Shown: positions 7,831-16,426, counted from the stretch's first letter. The stretch is 64,000 nucleotides of DNA from Pukyongia sp. (GCA_030148705.1 JASBSY010000014.1:186001-250000), one strand, 5' to 3'. Made by a program: numbers and translations. Notes: generated from the letters alone by a model not told the origin.

Positions 7831-8947
7831 TCTCCTCTAATTGATTGTACAAATTTTCAGCCTTCGAATAGCCTTTTTCGGTCATAGCCCATTCCTGGTT
7901 CTGTATGGTTACCCAGCCCTTTTCTTCCATTTTACGTAGCGTCTTCCTGGTAAAACCCTGGAAGTTGTTCAATATCCTGATGGCGTGCGGGTGGGCGATA
8001 TTTTCATGGGTACTGGCAATACCGTACATCAATTGCAAGGTCTTTCGCAGGTGAAGATCCCTTCGGTTTTGCCTAAACTTCAGTTCCCTGAACAACAAAC
8101 CCCTGCCGGGTGAAAAAATAAAGGATGCCAGGACAAAGACCGCAGCCACAAGTACTATGACAGGACCGGTAGACAGGTTACTGTCGCTTGCGCTGATAGC
8201 TGTGCCCACAACTCCCGAAAACGCTCCGAATAAGGCCGCCAGCCCTATCATCACACTCAGTTTGTTTGTCCATTGCCGTGCCGAAGCCGCAGGAGCCAGT
8301 AACATTGCGCTCATCAGGACCACCCCTACGGTTTGAAGGCCGAGTACGATCGCAAGCACGATAAAAAAGGTAATTAACACATCGATGAATTGAGTATTGA
8401 ATCCCAGTGTTTTGGTGTATTCGGCATCGAAGAGCATGATCTTGAATTCTTTCCAGAACAGCAGCATGATCACAAGACAGAAGCCTGTAACGATCACCAT
8501 TAGGTTGACATCACTCTCAACCAGGGTGGCCGCCTGCCCGAACAGGTATTTATCCAATCCCGCCTGGTTGGCATTGGGTTGCTTCTGAATAAAAGTGAGC
8601 AATAACATCCCAAACCCGAAGAACAGGGACAGGATAAGCCCCAGCGCAGTATCGGTTTTCAGGTGGGTCTTGGTGATGATCCCCCGTATCCAAAAGGTGC
8701 CGATGAGTCCGCTAACCAATGCTCCCAGTAACAGGATGTTGGTATCCTTCGAACCTGTAATCAGGAAGGCCAGGGCGATTCCCGGCAGGGCGGCATGTGA
8801 TATGGCATCTCCCAAAAGACTCTGTTTACGCAACACCGCAAAACTTCCAAGCATACCGCAGATTGCACCAAGTACCGCCGTACCAAGTGTAATCGTTCTC
8901 AGCGTATAATCTGAAAAAAGTAAGTCGAAATATTCGGTGATCGACAT
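7811..8947 (-). CDS. Metal ABC transporter permease with C-terminal winged-helix-like extension (first permease)
   Basis: ABC-3 family permease (ZnuB/TroC-like) with about eight membrane helices in residues 1-286. A soluble extension of about 92 residues follows. It contains a helix-turn-helix-like segment (NNFQGFTRKTLRKMEEKGW) and a wing (VTIQNQEWAMTEKGYSKAE), as in DtxR-type regulators. It pairs with the second permease as a heterodimeric channel and with the ATPase gene 24 bp upstream. Both permeases of the operon carry such a domain, while a free DtxR-type regulator heads the operon. Permease assignment is secure; regulatory activity of the tail is speculative. Confidence 0.9.
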   Translation of the reverse strand: MSITEYFDLLFSDYTLRTITLGTAVLGAICGMLGSFAVLRKQSLLGDAISHAALPGIALAFLITGSKDTNILLLGALVSGLIGTFWIRGIITKTHLKTDTALGLILSLFFGFGMLLLTFIQKQPNANQAGLDKYLFGQAATLVESDVNLMVIVTGFCLVIMLLFWKEFKIMLFDAEYTKTLGFNTQFIDVLITFFIVLAIVLGLQTVGVVLMSAMLLAPAASARQWTNKLSVMIGLAALFGAFSGVVGTAISASDSNLSTGPVIVLVAAVFVLASFIFSPGRGLLFRELKFRQNRRDLHLRKTLQLMYGIASTHENIAHPHAIRILNNFQGFTRKTLRKMEEKGWVTIQNQEWAMTEKGYSKAENLYNQLEENDDTTD

Positions 8948-8971
8948 GGTCTGTGCGCTTAGTTCGGGTGG

Positions 8972-9709
8972 CTATTTATTAATCGCCACTTTATAATTAA
9001 TACCATAGGTCTTTGTTAGATTATCGTCGTTGAAGATATCCTTTACAGGGCCTGTGGCTATTTTTTTCACATTGAGGAATGTCACCCAGTCAAAATATTC
9101 GGGCACGGTTTGAAGGTCGTGATGCACCACCACCAGGGTCTTGCCGGCACGTCTAAGTTCTTTTAAAATATTGATGATAGCAATCTCGGTTGTGGCATCC
9201 ACTCCCTGGAAGGGTTCATCCATAAAGTAGATAGACGCGTCCTGCACAAGGGCACGAGCCAGAAAAACCCGTTGCTGCTGACCGCCACTGAGCTGACTAA
9301 TCTGGCGGTTCTTAAAAGCCAGCATCCCTACTTTTTCCAGTGCTTCGAGAGCCGCCTTTTTTTCCTTGGTTCCCGGGCGTTTAATCCAACCCAGGCGACC
9401 GTAGGTTCCCATCATCACTACGTCTATGGCCGTGGTGGGAAAATCCCAGTCTACCGTTCCTTTCTGTGGAACATAAGCAACAAGTTTGCGCTGTTTTTCG
9501 TAGGGCTCCCCGTAGATGGTTATACTACCTGCTATGGGTTTAATAATTCCCAGGATGGCCTTAATAAGGGTGGACTTTCCCGCACCGTTAGGACCTACGA
9601 TTGCCATAAGTACCCCTTCGGGCACCTGCAAATCTATATCCCAGAGCACAGGCTTGTAGTTGTAGGCCACGGTGAGGTCGTCCACTTGTATGGCTATGAG
9701 ATCACTCAT
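8972..9709 (-). CDS. Metal ABC transporter ATP-binding protein
   Basis: ATPase that powers the metal importer. Walker A is GPNGAGKST (residues about 39-47), the signature is LSGGQQQR, Walker B is ASIYFMDEP and the switch histidine is in VVVHHDLQT. The 245-residue length is normal for the ZnuC/MntB group. Its ATG overlaps the stop codon of the binding-protein gene (TAATG), indicating translational coupling. Confidence 0.95.
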   Translation of the reverse strand: MSDLIAIQVDDLTVAYNYKPVLWDIDLQVPEGVLMAIVGPNGAGKSTLIKAILGIIKPIAGSITIYGEPYEKQRKLVAYVPQKGTVDWDFPTTAIDVVMMGTYGRLGWIKRPGTKEKKAALEALEKVGMLAFKNRQISQLSGGQQQRVFLARALVQDASIYFMDEPFQGVDATTEIAIINILKELRRAGKTLVVVHHDLQTVPEYFDWVTFLNVKKIATGPVKDIFNDDNLTKTYGINYKVAINK

Positions 9710-10623
9710 TATTTTAGTGCGTTTACTATAGTATTGACATTATATCTGAACATACCAAGGTACGTCCCTTCTTCCGTGCCGGGGTTGCCCAGTGCATCAC
9801 TGTAAAGAGACCCGCCAATCTCCACTTCAAACCCCTTCGATTTTACAGCCTGCTGCAAGGCTTCAATGGTCCTTCTGGGCACAGAACTTTCAACAAAAAT
9901 GGCTTTCACCTTATTGGTCATGATAAACTCGGAAAGACGTTGTACATCCTGTACGCCGGCTTCCGTCGCGGTTGAAAGACCTTGCAAGCCAACTACTTCA
10001 AAATCATAGGCTTGTCCGAAATAATTAAAGGCATCATGAGCCGTAACGAGGATGCGCTGTTCGGCCGGAAGCGCTTCAATTACTTCCCTGATTTCGGCTT
10101 CCAGGGCTGTTAGTTTTTCGGTGTAATCCTTTAAATTCTCCTGATAGGATTCGGCATTTTCAGGGTCCTTTTCGGCCAAAACCTCGGCGATCTTTTCAGC
10201 AAACTGCCGGAAGTACTGTATGTTGAACCAAACATGAGGATCGTAGTTGGAGGCAAAATAATCGGAGCCTATCAGGCCCGAGGGATCGAGGTATTCGGCA
10301 AGGCCTATCTGGGTTTTGTCCTGTTGTTCCATTTTTTCGAACACCTCCACCAGTTTCCCTTCCAGGTGCAGGCCGTTATAAAAGATTATATCGGCATTGT
10401 ACAATTTGGAGACGTCTCCTTCACTGGCCTTGTATAAATGCGGATCGACACCTGCGCCCATTAGGCCGTTTACGGTTATATGATCCCCTCCGATATTCTT
10501 CACCAGATCGGTTATCATGGTGGTTGTAGTGACCACTTTTAGTTTTCCATTGTCTTCAGTTCCCGATTTACAGGAAGAGAGAACGGCAAGCAGAATAATA
10601 GCTAAATATATATTTCTCATCAT
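9709..10623 (-). CDS. Metal-binding lipoprotein of ABC transporter (TroA/ZnuA family)
   Basis: Periplasmic solute-binding lipoprotein that captures the metal and hands it to the permeases. It has a lipoprotein signal with LSSC (C18). Metal ligands predicted from the family pattern are H62 ([12 protein letters not shown]), H130 (NYDPHVWFN), H196 (TAHDAFNYF) and D276 (LYSDALG). Three His plus one Asp is the TroA arrangement, whereas strict Mn binders such as PsaA have Glu at the third place. There is no His-rich loop as in many ZnuA. Substrate is therefore Zn, Mn or Fe and cannot be fixed from sequence alone. It starts 2 nt after the barrel gene stops. Confidence 0.93.
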   Translation of the reverse strand: MMRNIYLAIILLAVLSSCKSGTEDNGKLKVVTTTTMITDLVKNIGGDHITVNGLMGAGVDPHLYKASEGDVSKLYNADIIFYNGLHLEGKLVEVFEKMEQQDKTQIGLAEYLDPSGLIGSDYFASNYDPHVWFNIQYFRQFAEKIAEVLAEKDPENAESYQENLKDYTEKLTALEAEIREVIEALPAEQRILVTAHDAFNYFGQAYDFEVVGLQGLSTATEAGVQDVQRLSEFIMTNKVKAIFVESSVPRRTIEALQQAVKSKGFEVEIGGSLYSDALGNPGTEEGTYLGMFRYNVNTIVNALK

Positions 10624-10625
10624 TT

Positions 10626-11420
10626 CTATTTTGGTATTCTGTAACTCACTCCTACGCTTAAAAGCAGGTCCTGGCCTTCGGTTATCGAGGTTCCCACCGT
10701 AGCGTCCAGTTGGAGGTTATACATCAGTAAATAAGTTAAACCGGCATCCCAAAAATGGTTTGCCCTTGAATCTTCTGGCAGATCTCCGTAGAGTTCGGCA
10801 TAGACTGCAAACGTATCGCTAAGACTCAATCCGTACACCAGGGTATAGACATAAGCTGCCTCCGGAGAGTCGCCAGTCCATTGCGCACCTATGTTCATAC
10901 CAATTCCCGAATTCTCAGAAAGAGAATGTGCCAGGGAAAATCGGAAATCCACGCCCGTAGTTTCCGGACGGTAGTCGGGTGAAGCCAGCAAGGGGAGGTA
11001 AATATGGCCCAATAAACCAATTTCGGGCATTGCACCCTTTTCCTCAGTAATGGCTACCTTCATTCCTGCAAGCATTGGTGAAAATCCGCTCTGTACATCC
11101 ATCAGGCGACTCCCTCCCACAGTTGTTCTGGTCTCTTCAAAATTCCAGCCCAGGCGCAACTCAAGGTTATCCAGTAACCCGTATCGCAACAGGGTGGTGT
11201 TATAGCCAAACACTTCCTCTTCTATCCCGTTTTGCTCGAAGGAAGTATAAAAGGCTCCCGTCTCTATTTGTAAGGTTCCTATCGGAACGGTGGAAGGCGA
11301 TTCGGTGGCATCGGGCCTGTCGGTGACCATGGGAATCGTGGCATTATTCTCCTCCTGTGCCCGGGCACTGAGAAAGATTCCGAAAAGGAACAAGGTGATA
11401 ATAAATCGTTTTGTCAACAT
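10626..11420 (-). CDS. Outer-membrane beta-barrel protein in the metal-uptake operon
   Basis: A 264-residue protein with a signal peptide (about residues 1-21, ending SARAQ) and alternating hydrophobic beta strands to the C-terminus, ending VGVSYRIPK. It resembles the transporter/Phenol_MetA_deg group of outer-membrane barrels. The chosen ATG (11420) directly follows the stop of the regulator gene (TGATATG) and gives a normal signal peptide; an ATG 18 bp upstream overlaps the regulator. Its place between the regulator and the binding protein suggests it is the outer-membrane pore for the same metal. That role is inference. Confidence 0.8.
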   Translation of the reverse strand: MLTKRFIITLFLFGIFLSARAQEENNATIPMVTDRPDATESPSTVPIGTLQIETGAFYTSFEQNGIEEEVFGYNTTLLRYGLLDNLELRLGWNFEETRTTVGGSRLMDVQSGFSPMLAGMKVAITEEKGAMPEIGLLGHIYLPLLASPDYRPETTGVDFRFSLAHSLSENSGIGMNIGAQWTGDSPEAAYVYTLVYGLSLSDTFAVYAELYGDLPEDSRANHFWDAGLTYLLMYNLQLDATVGTSITEGQDLLLSVGVSYRIPK

Positions 11421-11421
11421 A

Positions 11422-12078
11422 TCAAAGGGTTTGAACATAGAGGTTTTCCCCTATTTTTTTTGAGATAAAGAATTGGTCGCGGCCTACCTGGATAATCATG
11501 GAGCCGTCGAAAAACTCCTTTCCAAGTACCGTGATCTTTGTTCCGATGGTAATTTTTTTCTTATCCAGATACTGAAGGAACTCGCTGCTGGATTCGCGTA
11601 CGCCTACACAGACGCCGCGTTGTTTCTTTTCGAGTTCCGACAGCAGTTTCTTCTCGGTTCGCTTTACATTACCGTGTTTGTCGGGAATAGGATCACCATG
11701 CGGATCGAAGTCGGGACTACCGAGAAATTTATCGAGGCGGGAGATAAGTTCTTCCGAATGTACATGCTCCAGCTGTTCGGCGATTTCGTGAACCTCATCC
11801 CAGTGAAAATTCAGTTTTTCAACCAGGAATACTTCCCACAATCGGTGTTTCCGAATTACATTGGCTGCTGTTTTCCTGCCATCGGCAGTTAACAACACTC
11901 CTTTATACCGCTTATACGACAGTAATTTCTTTTCCGCCAGTTTTTGCACCATATCGGTCACTGAAGATGGCTTGGTATCCATGCGTTCAGCTATGGCATT
12001 CGTGCTTACTTCTCCCTTTGCCTGCTGCTCCAGGTGATAGATCGCCTTTAGATAATTTTCTTCTGCTAGTGAAAACAT
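11422..12078 (-). CDS. DtxR/MntR family metal-dependent regulator
   Basis: Cytosolic metal-sensing repressor of 218 residues. The winged helix spans about residues 5-70, the dimerisation/metal domain about 75-140, and a FeoA-like SH3 domain forms the C-terminus. Likely ligands are H78, E101, E104 and H105; the Glu at the position of DtxR Cys102 is MntR-like, while the residue matching DtxR Met10 is Asn. I start at the ATG at 12078, since a longer start (12111) would lie upstream of the -7 box TACCTTTG (12090-12083), which leaves almost no leader. It is the first gene of the metal operon and probably controls it through the palindrome at 12122-12137. Confidence 0.92.
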   Translation of the reverse strand: MFSLAEENYLKAIYHLEQQAKGEVSTNAIAERMDTKPSSVTDMVQKLAEKKLLSYKRYKGVLLTADGRKTAANVIRKHRLWEVFLVEKLNFHWDEVHEIAEQLEHVHSEELISRLDKFLGSPDFDPHGDPIPDKHGNVKRTEKKLLSELEKKQRGVCVGVRESSSEFLQYLDKKKITIGTKITVLGKEFFDGSMIIQVGRDQFFISKKIGENLYVQTL

Positions 12079-12082
12079 ACTG

Positions 12083-12137
12083 CAAAGGTAAATATATTTT
12101 TTGATTACCAAATAAAATATTTTTAGACTTATCTAAA
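12083..12137 (-). promoter_or_regulatory. Promoter and TTTAGA/TCTAAA palindrome of the metal-uptake operon
   Basis: On the minus strand TTTG (12112-12109), an 18-nt spacer and TACCTTTG (12090-12083) form the promoter. About 9 bp upstream of the TTTG is a perfect inverted repeat at 12122-12137, TTTAGA-CTTA-TCTAAA. It is a good candidate for autoregulation by the DtxR/MntR-type protein, whose gene begins 5 nt after the -7 box. Confidence 0.65.
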
Positions 12138-12186
12138 TTATCAGGCAAAAAAGATGCTTCTTCCTTCATTGGCTGCGTTTAATTAT

Positions 12187-12921
12187 CTAAAAACCGCGTT
12201 CTCGCTGAAGTTGTTCGTAGGCTTCCCGAACTTTGTTGAATTTTTCCTCCGCCCCTTTCCTGTAGGCTTCATCCATATGCTGAAGCTTATCCGGATGGTA
12301 TTTCTTTGCCATTGCGCGGTAGGCCGTCTTTATCTCGGCGTCGGTAGCGGTGCGGTCGATTTCCAGGATCTTATAAGCACTGTCGGGATTTTTGAAGAAC
12401 ATCGCCTTGATACTTTCAAACTCGGCACGATGAATCCCCAGGTAACCGGATATACGGTTTATTTCATCAACTTCCGGTTGTGAAACATGACCATCGGCAT
12501 TTGCAATACTGAACAGAAAGTGAACAACCTGAAGCCTGGATTCGTAGCGCATTCGTTGCCGTAGCAGGACACCGATCCGTTGGGCTGAGATCTCACGTTT
12601 TTTGATGACTTCATTAAACGTCCTGAAGATGGCGTTGGCCCGATCCTTGCCATAGGCCTGAACAAAATACTGACGAACATAGTCGAGTTCGGCCTGACTC
12701 ACATTTCCATCGGCCTTAATGACCAGAGAAGCAAGAGAAAGGAGGTTGAGTTCAAAGTCTGCCGGACTCACAGAATCACTTCTTTGTTGCTGAAATACCG
12801 ATATAAATCCTCCCCGGCCACTACCGAAGTTGTCTATAAGGCTCCCTAGTATAAAACCTAGAATAGCGCCCGGAAACTTGTAGAACATAAAGCCGATAAC
12901 TGCGGCTATCCAACGAATCAT
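12187..12921 (-). CDS. DjlA-like TerB/J-domain co-chaperone
   Basis: A 244-residue protein with an N-terminal membrane segment (about residues 5-27, glycine-rich). A TerB-like helical domain follows (about 50-165, including [17 protein letters not shown] and [14 protein letters not shown]), and a J domain closes the protein (about 175-244) with the HPD tripeptide in [18 protein letters not shown]. This is the DjlA layout: a membrane-bound DnaK co-chaperone facing the cytosol. It is a single gene with its own promoter (-7 box TATCTTTG at 12960-12953). Confidence 0.92.
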   Translation of the reverse strand: MIRWIAAVIGFMFYKFPGAILGFILGSLIDNFGSGRGGFISVFQQQRSDSVSPADFELNLLSLASLVIKADGNVSQAELDYVRQYFVQAYGKDRANAIFRTFNEVIKKREISAQRIGVLLRQRMRYESRLQVVHFLFSIANADGHVSQPEVDEINRISGYLGIHRAEFESIKAMFFKNPDSAYKILEIDRTATDAEIKTAYRAMAKKYHPDKLQHMDEAYRKGAEEKFNKVREAYEQLQRERGF

Positions 12922-12952
12922 TAAATGAATTTTGAAGATTAAAAATAAGCTG

Positions 12953-12960
12953 CAAAGATA
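12953..12960 (-). promoter_or_regulatory. -7 element of the djlA-like gene
   Basis: TATCTTTG on the minus strand, about 30 bp before the ATG, matches TAnnTTTG. Confidence 0.5.
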
Positions 12961-13063
12961 AGTAAAGAAATGAGGCTGCCCGTTACATCTTCATCGCTAA
13001 TTGAGCCTGGGCTGATGAGCAGGTATTTAGACCGTTAGAATCATGCAACTGTATAAAATTGGT

Positions 13064-13071
13064 TATCTTTG
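13064..13071 (+). promoter_or_regulatory. -7 element of the bacilliredoxin gene
   Basis: TATCTTTG lies 36 bp before the ATG and matches TAnnTTTG. No clear TTTG is seen at the usual distance upstream. Confidence 0.5.
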
Positions 13072-13107
13072 CAAAAAGATTTGTTACATCCTTAAACACA
13101 AAATTAT

Positions 13108-13518
13108 ATGTATCCCGAAGAACTTGTAAAACCTATGCGCGAAGACCTTACCAACATTGGTTTTACCGAATTAATGACCGCTGAAGACGTAAAGAATGCC
13201 CTCGACAAGGAAGGAACAACCCTGGTGGTTGTCAATTCCGTATGCGGCTGTGCTGCGGCGAACGCAAGGCCGGGCGCCCGAATGTCCTTACAAAACGCAA
13301 AGACACCCGACCATCTGGTCACAGTCTTCGCAGGAATGGAAACCGAAGCCGTAAACGCGGCCCGTGCCGAGATGGTTCCTTTTCCTCCAAGTTCACCCTC
13401 AATGGCGCTGTTCAAGGACGGGGAATTGGTACACATGCTGGAAAGGCACCACATAGAAGGCCGATCTGCCGATATGATAGCGGAAAACCTAAAAGGCGCG
13501 TATAACGAATACTGTTAA
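13108..13518 (+). CDS. BrxA/BrxB family bacilliredoxin
   Basis: A 136-residue thioredoxin-fold protein (DUF1094 family). The active site CGC is in VVNSVCGCAAANARPG, as in BrxA/BrxB that remove bacillithiol from proteins in Firmicutes and relatives. In Bacteroidota it is presumed to act in low-molecular-weight thiol redox control. Single gene with its own promoter and a strong terminator downstream (13541-13577). Confidence 0.93.
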   Translation: MYPEELVKPMREDLTNIGFTELMTAEDVKNALDKEGTTLVVVNSVCGCAAANARPGARMSLQNAKTPDHLVTVFAGMETEAVNAARAEMVPFPPSSPSMALFKDGELVHMLERHHIEGRSADMIAENLKGAYNEYC

Positions 13519-13540
13519 GCTTTAGCCGAAAAATTTCATG

Positions 13541-13577
13541 AACCGTTCTCAATAAAACTGAGAGCGGTTTTTTATTT
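13541..13577 (+). terminator. Terminator of the bacilliredoxin gene, overlapping the next promoter
   Basis: An 11-bp stem, AACCGTTCTCA with TGAGAGCGGTT (one G-U pair), is followed by a T-rich run. The run contains the -7 box TATTTTTG (13573-13580) of the acyltransferase gene. Confidence 0.85.
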
Positions 13578-13580
13578 TTG
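13573..13580 (+). promoter_or_regulatory. -7 element of the plsC promoter
   Basis: TATTTTTG sits inside the T tract of the preceding terminator and only 6 nt before the ATG at 13587, so the transcript should be leaderless or nearly so. Confidence 0.6.
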
Positions 13581-13586
13581 AATAGC

Positions 13587-14330
13587 ATGAAGCAGTTTTC
13601 ACATATCCTGAGTTATCCGTTATCGGTACTGTTCTATATAATTTTCGGACTACTGCTGCTAATTTTCGACCCCGTACAGCGAATCTGCCTGCGACTGTTC
13701 GGATATACCGCACATAAGAACAGTGTGGACTTCTTTAATTTGCTGGTATTACGCACCCTGCATATTCTAGGCACCACTTATCACATACGTATTCCGGATT
13801 ACCTTCCTCAAAATGTTCCGGTCATTATAGTTAGTAATCACCAGAGCATGTGGGATATACCGCCCATTATCTGGTTTCTTCGGAAATTGCACCCCAAGTT
13901 CATTTCCAAGATCGAACTGGGACGTAAGATCCCTACTATCTCATACAACCTGAAATACGGAGGTTCGGTGCTTATAGACAGAAAAGACCCTAAACAGGCT
14001 ACCGTTCAGATCGAGAAGATCGGACAATACATCAGGCAGCACAACAGAAGTGTTGTTATTTTTGCTGAAGGCACCCGCAGCAGGACCGGAGTGCCAAAAC
14101 CCTTTAAAAGGAAAGGCATGCTTACCTTATTCGACCAGGTGCCTGAAGCCTGGGTTTTACCTGTGAGCATCAGTAATTCATGGAAACTACAACGACACGG
14201 GATGTTTCCAATCCCAACCGGAACTAGGTTCCGAATGGATGTGCATCCTGCCATTAAAGTTTCAGAACACAATCAGACCAACCTGATCGATATGTTGGAA
14301 CGTACTGTCACTTCAGGTATTGAACAGTAA
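13587..14330 (+). CDS. 1-acyl-sn-glycerol-3-phosphate acyltransferase (PlsC family)
   Basis: Membrane-bound enzyme that adds the second acyl chain to lysophosphatidate in phospholipid synthesis. An N-terminal hydrophobic segment (about residues 8-27) is followed by the catalytic HX4D in NHQSMWD, and later by the substrate-binding EGTRSR motif (FAEGTRSRTGVPKPFKRK). The ATG at 13587 is preferred to a TTG 9 bp upstream because the TTG lies in the -7 box. The gene is single. A second member of the family lies at 51298-52041. Confidence 0.92.
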   Translation: MKQFSHILSYPLSVLFYIIFGLLLLIFDPVQRICLRLFGYTAHKNSVDFFNLLVLRTLHILGTTYHIRIPDYLPQNVPVIIVSNHQSMWDIPPIIWFLRKLHPKFISKIELGRKIPTISYNLKYGGSVLIDRKDPKQATVQIEKIGQYIRQHNRSVVIFAEGTRSRTGVPKPFKRKGMLTLFDQVPEAWVLPVSISNSWKLQRHGMFPIPTGTRFRMDVHPAIKVSEHNQTNLIDMLERTVTSGIEQ

Positions 14331-14346
14331 GCGTTAGGCTGCCCAA

Positions 14347-15201
14347 TTATTTTTGAGTGGGCTCCGGGTACGAAGACAGCACTCCAAATGCCAGTCCGAA
14401 TTTCCATCTAACATCCCAGCCGTCGAAACTCCTTTCTTTTATATAGGCGGTACCCCCGTAGGGCGAACCTGAAACTGCCAGGTATACTTCTTCCCCATAA
14501 GCCTTTACCAATTCAATTCCGATAACCACATCATCATCAACCTTGATATTATAAGGTTTCAGAGATATGGATTCCACCCCTTTCCTTTTCCTGATGGTAT
14601 GATAAATATTCTCATCCGGAACAAGCTCTGCGGGCATATTTCGCTTGCATTTATAGACCTTAACTCTTATAAGAATGCTATCAGACCTGTTCTCAAGAAC
14701 ATTAAAAGACAGATCCAGGAGTCGGCTTCCTTTCTTTCCTATCGAGATTCTGGTTGCCAGTTCTCCCCCAAGGGCATCCATGTCCGACCAGTACCCGTAT
14801 TCACTTTTCGAGTAGACCGAACTGCCAAGGCGTTCAAAACCCTTTTTGGTGGCCGACAGGAATACGGGTTCCAGCGTAATTTCGTCGGGTTCCATAAGGA
14901 TAAAAGACCCATGTTTTCTCAATGAATTTACAGACTCCACCCCAAGTTCCATCGGTTTATACCCAACAGAGGAAATTCGTAAAGGGGTTTCTTCCGTAAG
15001 TAGTTTAGAACTGAAACTCAATTCGAAATTACCTTCCCCGTCGGTGACTGTTCCCACACCCTGGTTTAAGAATCCTACATTTACGAACGACAATGGCAAA
15101 CCACTGTTACCGTCCATTATCCTGCCGGATATATGAACTTGCTGCTGAGCCTGAACAAACAGAATAATATTGAAGCACAAAACGGTAATGATGGTTTTCA
15201 T
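14347..15201 (-). CDS. Secreted protein with CarboxypepD_reg-like domain
   Basis: A 284-residue envelope protein. A signal peptide (about 1-18) is followed by a carboxypeptidase-regulatory-like beta-sandwich (about residues 22-105; VHISGRIMDGNSGLPLSF is the typical start). The remainder is a beta-rich domain of unknown role found with such sandwiches in Bacteroidota surface proteins. There is no TonB box or plug, so it is not a SusC-type receptor. It ends convergently with plsC, 16 bp apart. Function unknown. Confidence 0.8.
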   Translation of the reverse strand: MKTIITVLCFNIILFVQAQQQVHISGRIMDGNSGLPLSFVNVGFLNQGVGTVTDGEGNFELSFSSKLLTEETPLRISSVGYKPMELGVESVNSLRKHGSFILMEPDEITLEPVFLSATKKGFERLGSSVYSKSEYGYWSDMDALGGELATRISIGKKGSRLLDLSFNVLENRSDSILIRVKVYKCKRNMPAELVPDENIYHTIRKRKGVESISLKPYNIKVDDDVVIGIELVKAYGEEVYLAVSGSPYGGTAYIKERSFDGWDVRWKFGLAFGVLSSYPEPTQK

Positions 15202-15281
15202 ACAAGCGGGTTTAATTCATACTGAAACTACTTCAGCTTCGAATAAAATCCCAGATAGAATGAGGGAACTGGCCTTTTCAA

Positions 15282-16349
15282 TTAGAAAAGCCGCAATTGA
15301 GGGTCTTTTAGTTGCAGGTAGTGACTACTATCAAGTTTAGGAATGGAGCGACCCTTTAGATAGGTCCTTTTACCCAGCGCAACCGTATCGGCTATTTGTT
15401 TGGCTATAACCCCATCACCCTTTATTCGCCTTCCCCAGCTACTGTCGTTTAACTTGCCGCCATGGCATTCGGCTATCTGATTGAGGATTCGGTCTGCCCG
15501 ATCCGGGATGGTCTTCCGCGCCCAGTCCTCGAATATAGATGCGATCTGCCCGTTAAGCCTTACCACCGTATGGGCCACGCTCCGCGCTCCCAGGTCGGCC
15601 ACGGTTTTAATAAGGGGCAATATTTCGTGACTGTTGAGTGAAGGTATTACCGGAGCGATCATAACGTTAACCGGGATATCGTTTTCAGACAGAAGCGCTA
15701 CTGTTTTCAACCGCTGCTTAATGGTTGCAGTTCGCGGCTCGAGCAATCTGCGGGTTTTTTCAGAAAGAGAGGTTATTGAGATATTCACCGAGATAATATT
15801 GTATTCGGCCATCTGCTTCAGAATATCCAGGTCTCGGAGTATCAGGGAATTCTTGGTGATTATGCCCGTGGGGTGCTTCCACTCCAGCATGAGCTCCAGG
15901 CATCGGCGGGTGATTTCCTCTTTGCGTTCGATGGGCTGGTAACAATCCGTGTTCCCCGAAAATACAATCGTCTCTCCCTGCCAGGATTTTGATCTCAATT
16001 TGTGTTCCAGCAAGGCCGGAGCGTTCTTTTTGATAAGTATCTTTCGCTCAAAATCCACCCCGGCTCCATAACCCCAGTATTCGTGCGAATTCCTGGCGTA
16101 GCAGTACACACAGCCGTGTTCACATCCCTGGTACGGATTGGCCGAATACCCCATTCCCACATCGGGACTGGGAACTTTATTCACAAAGCTTTTTGGAAAG
16201 ACTTCAAGATAAGACGTCTTGTTGGTGTCGGCCTCTTCATCGGAAGTAACACAGTGGTTGAGAAACTCGTCCAGAACCTGGTGTTCAAGTTCAAAAAAAC
16301 GATTGTGTACCCGAAGCTGGGCACCGCGACCTTTGATGGATTGGGACAT
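15282..16349 (-). CDS. PA0069 family radical SAM protein
   Basis: Radical SAM enzyme related to spore photoproduct lyase (SplB-like). The cluster motif CxxxCxxC is in GCEHGCVYCYARN (about residues 75-87), followed by a TIM-barrel-type body with MIAPVIPSLNSHEI. The reaction of this subgroup is not established. The ATG at 16349 is chosen because an upstream TTG (16379) lies inside the -7 box TAATTTTG. Two near-identical 12-bp repeats upstream may be operators. At 355 residues it has full family length. Confidence 0.9.
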   Translation of the reverse strand: MSQSIKGRGAQLRVHNRFFELEHQVLDEFLNHCVTSDEEADTNKTSYLEVFPKSFVNKVPSPDVGMGYSANPYQGCEHGCVYCYARNSHEYWGYGAGVDFERKILIKKNAPALLEHKLRSKSWQGETIVFSGNTDCYQPIERKEEITRRCLELMLEWKHPTGIITKNSLILRDLDILKQMAEYNIISVNISITSLSEKTRRLLEPRTATIKQRLKTVALLSENDIPVNVMIAPVIPSLNSHEILPLIKTVADLGARSVAHTVVRLNGQIASIFEDWARKTIPDRADRILNQIAECHGGKLNDSSWGRRIKGDGVIAKQIADTVALGKRTYLKGRSIPKLDSSHYLQLKDPQLRLF

Positions 16350-16376
16350 ATTCAGAATTTGAAGGCGGGAATCCTT

Positions 16377-16426
16377 CAAAATTAAGACAAATTTGGAATA
16401 TTTCCAATATAAAATGGAATATTTCC
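16377..16426 (-). promoter_or_regulatory. Promoter with two 12-bp repeats upstream of the radical SAM gene
   Basis: The -7 box TAATTTTG occupies 16384-16377 on the minus strand. Upstream are two identical copies of TGGAATATTTCC (plus strand 16394-16405 and 16415-16426), each an imperfect palindrome, spaced 21 bp start to start, i.e. two helical turns. The first would overlap the -33 region; the second reaches the last base of the neighbouring gene. Confidence 0.5.
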
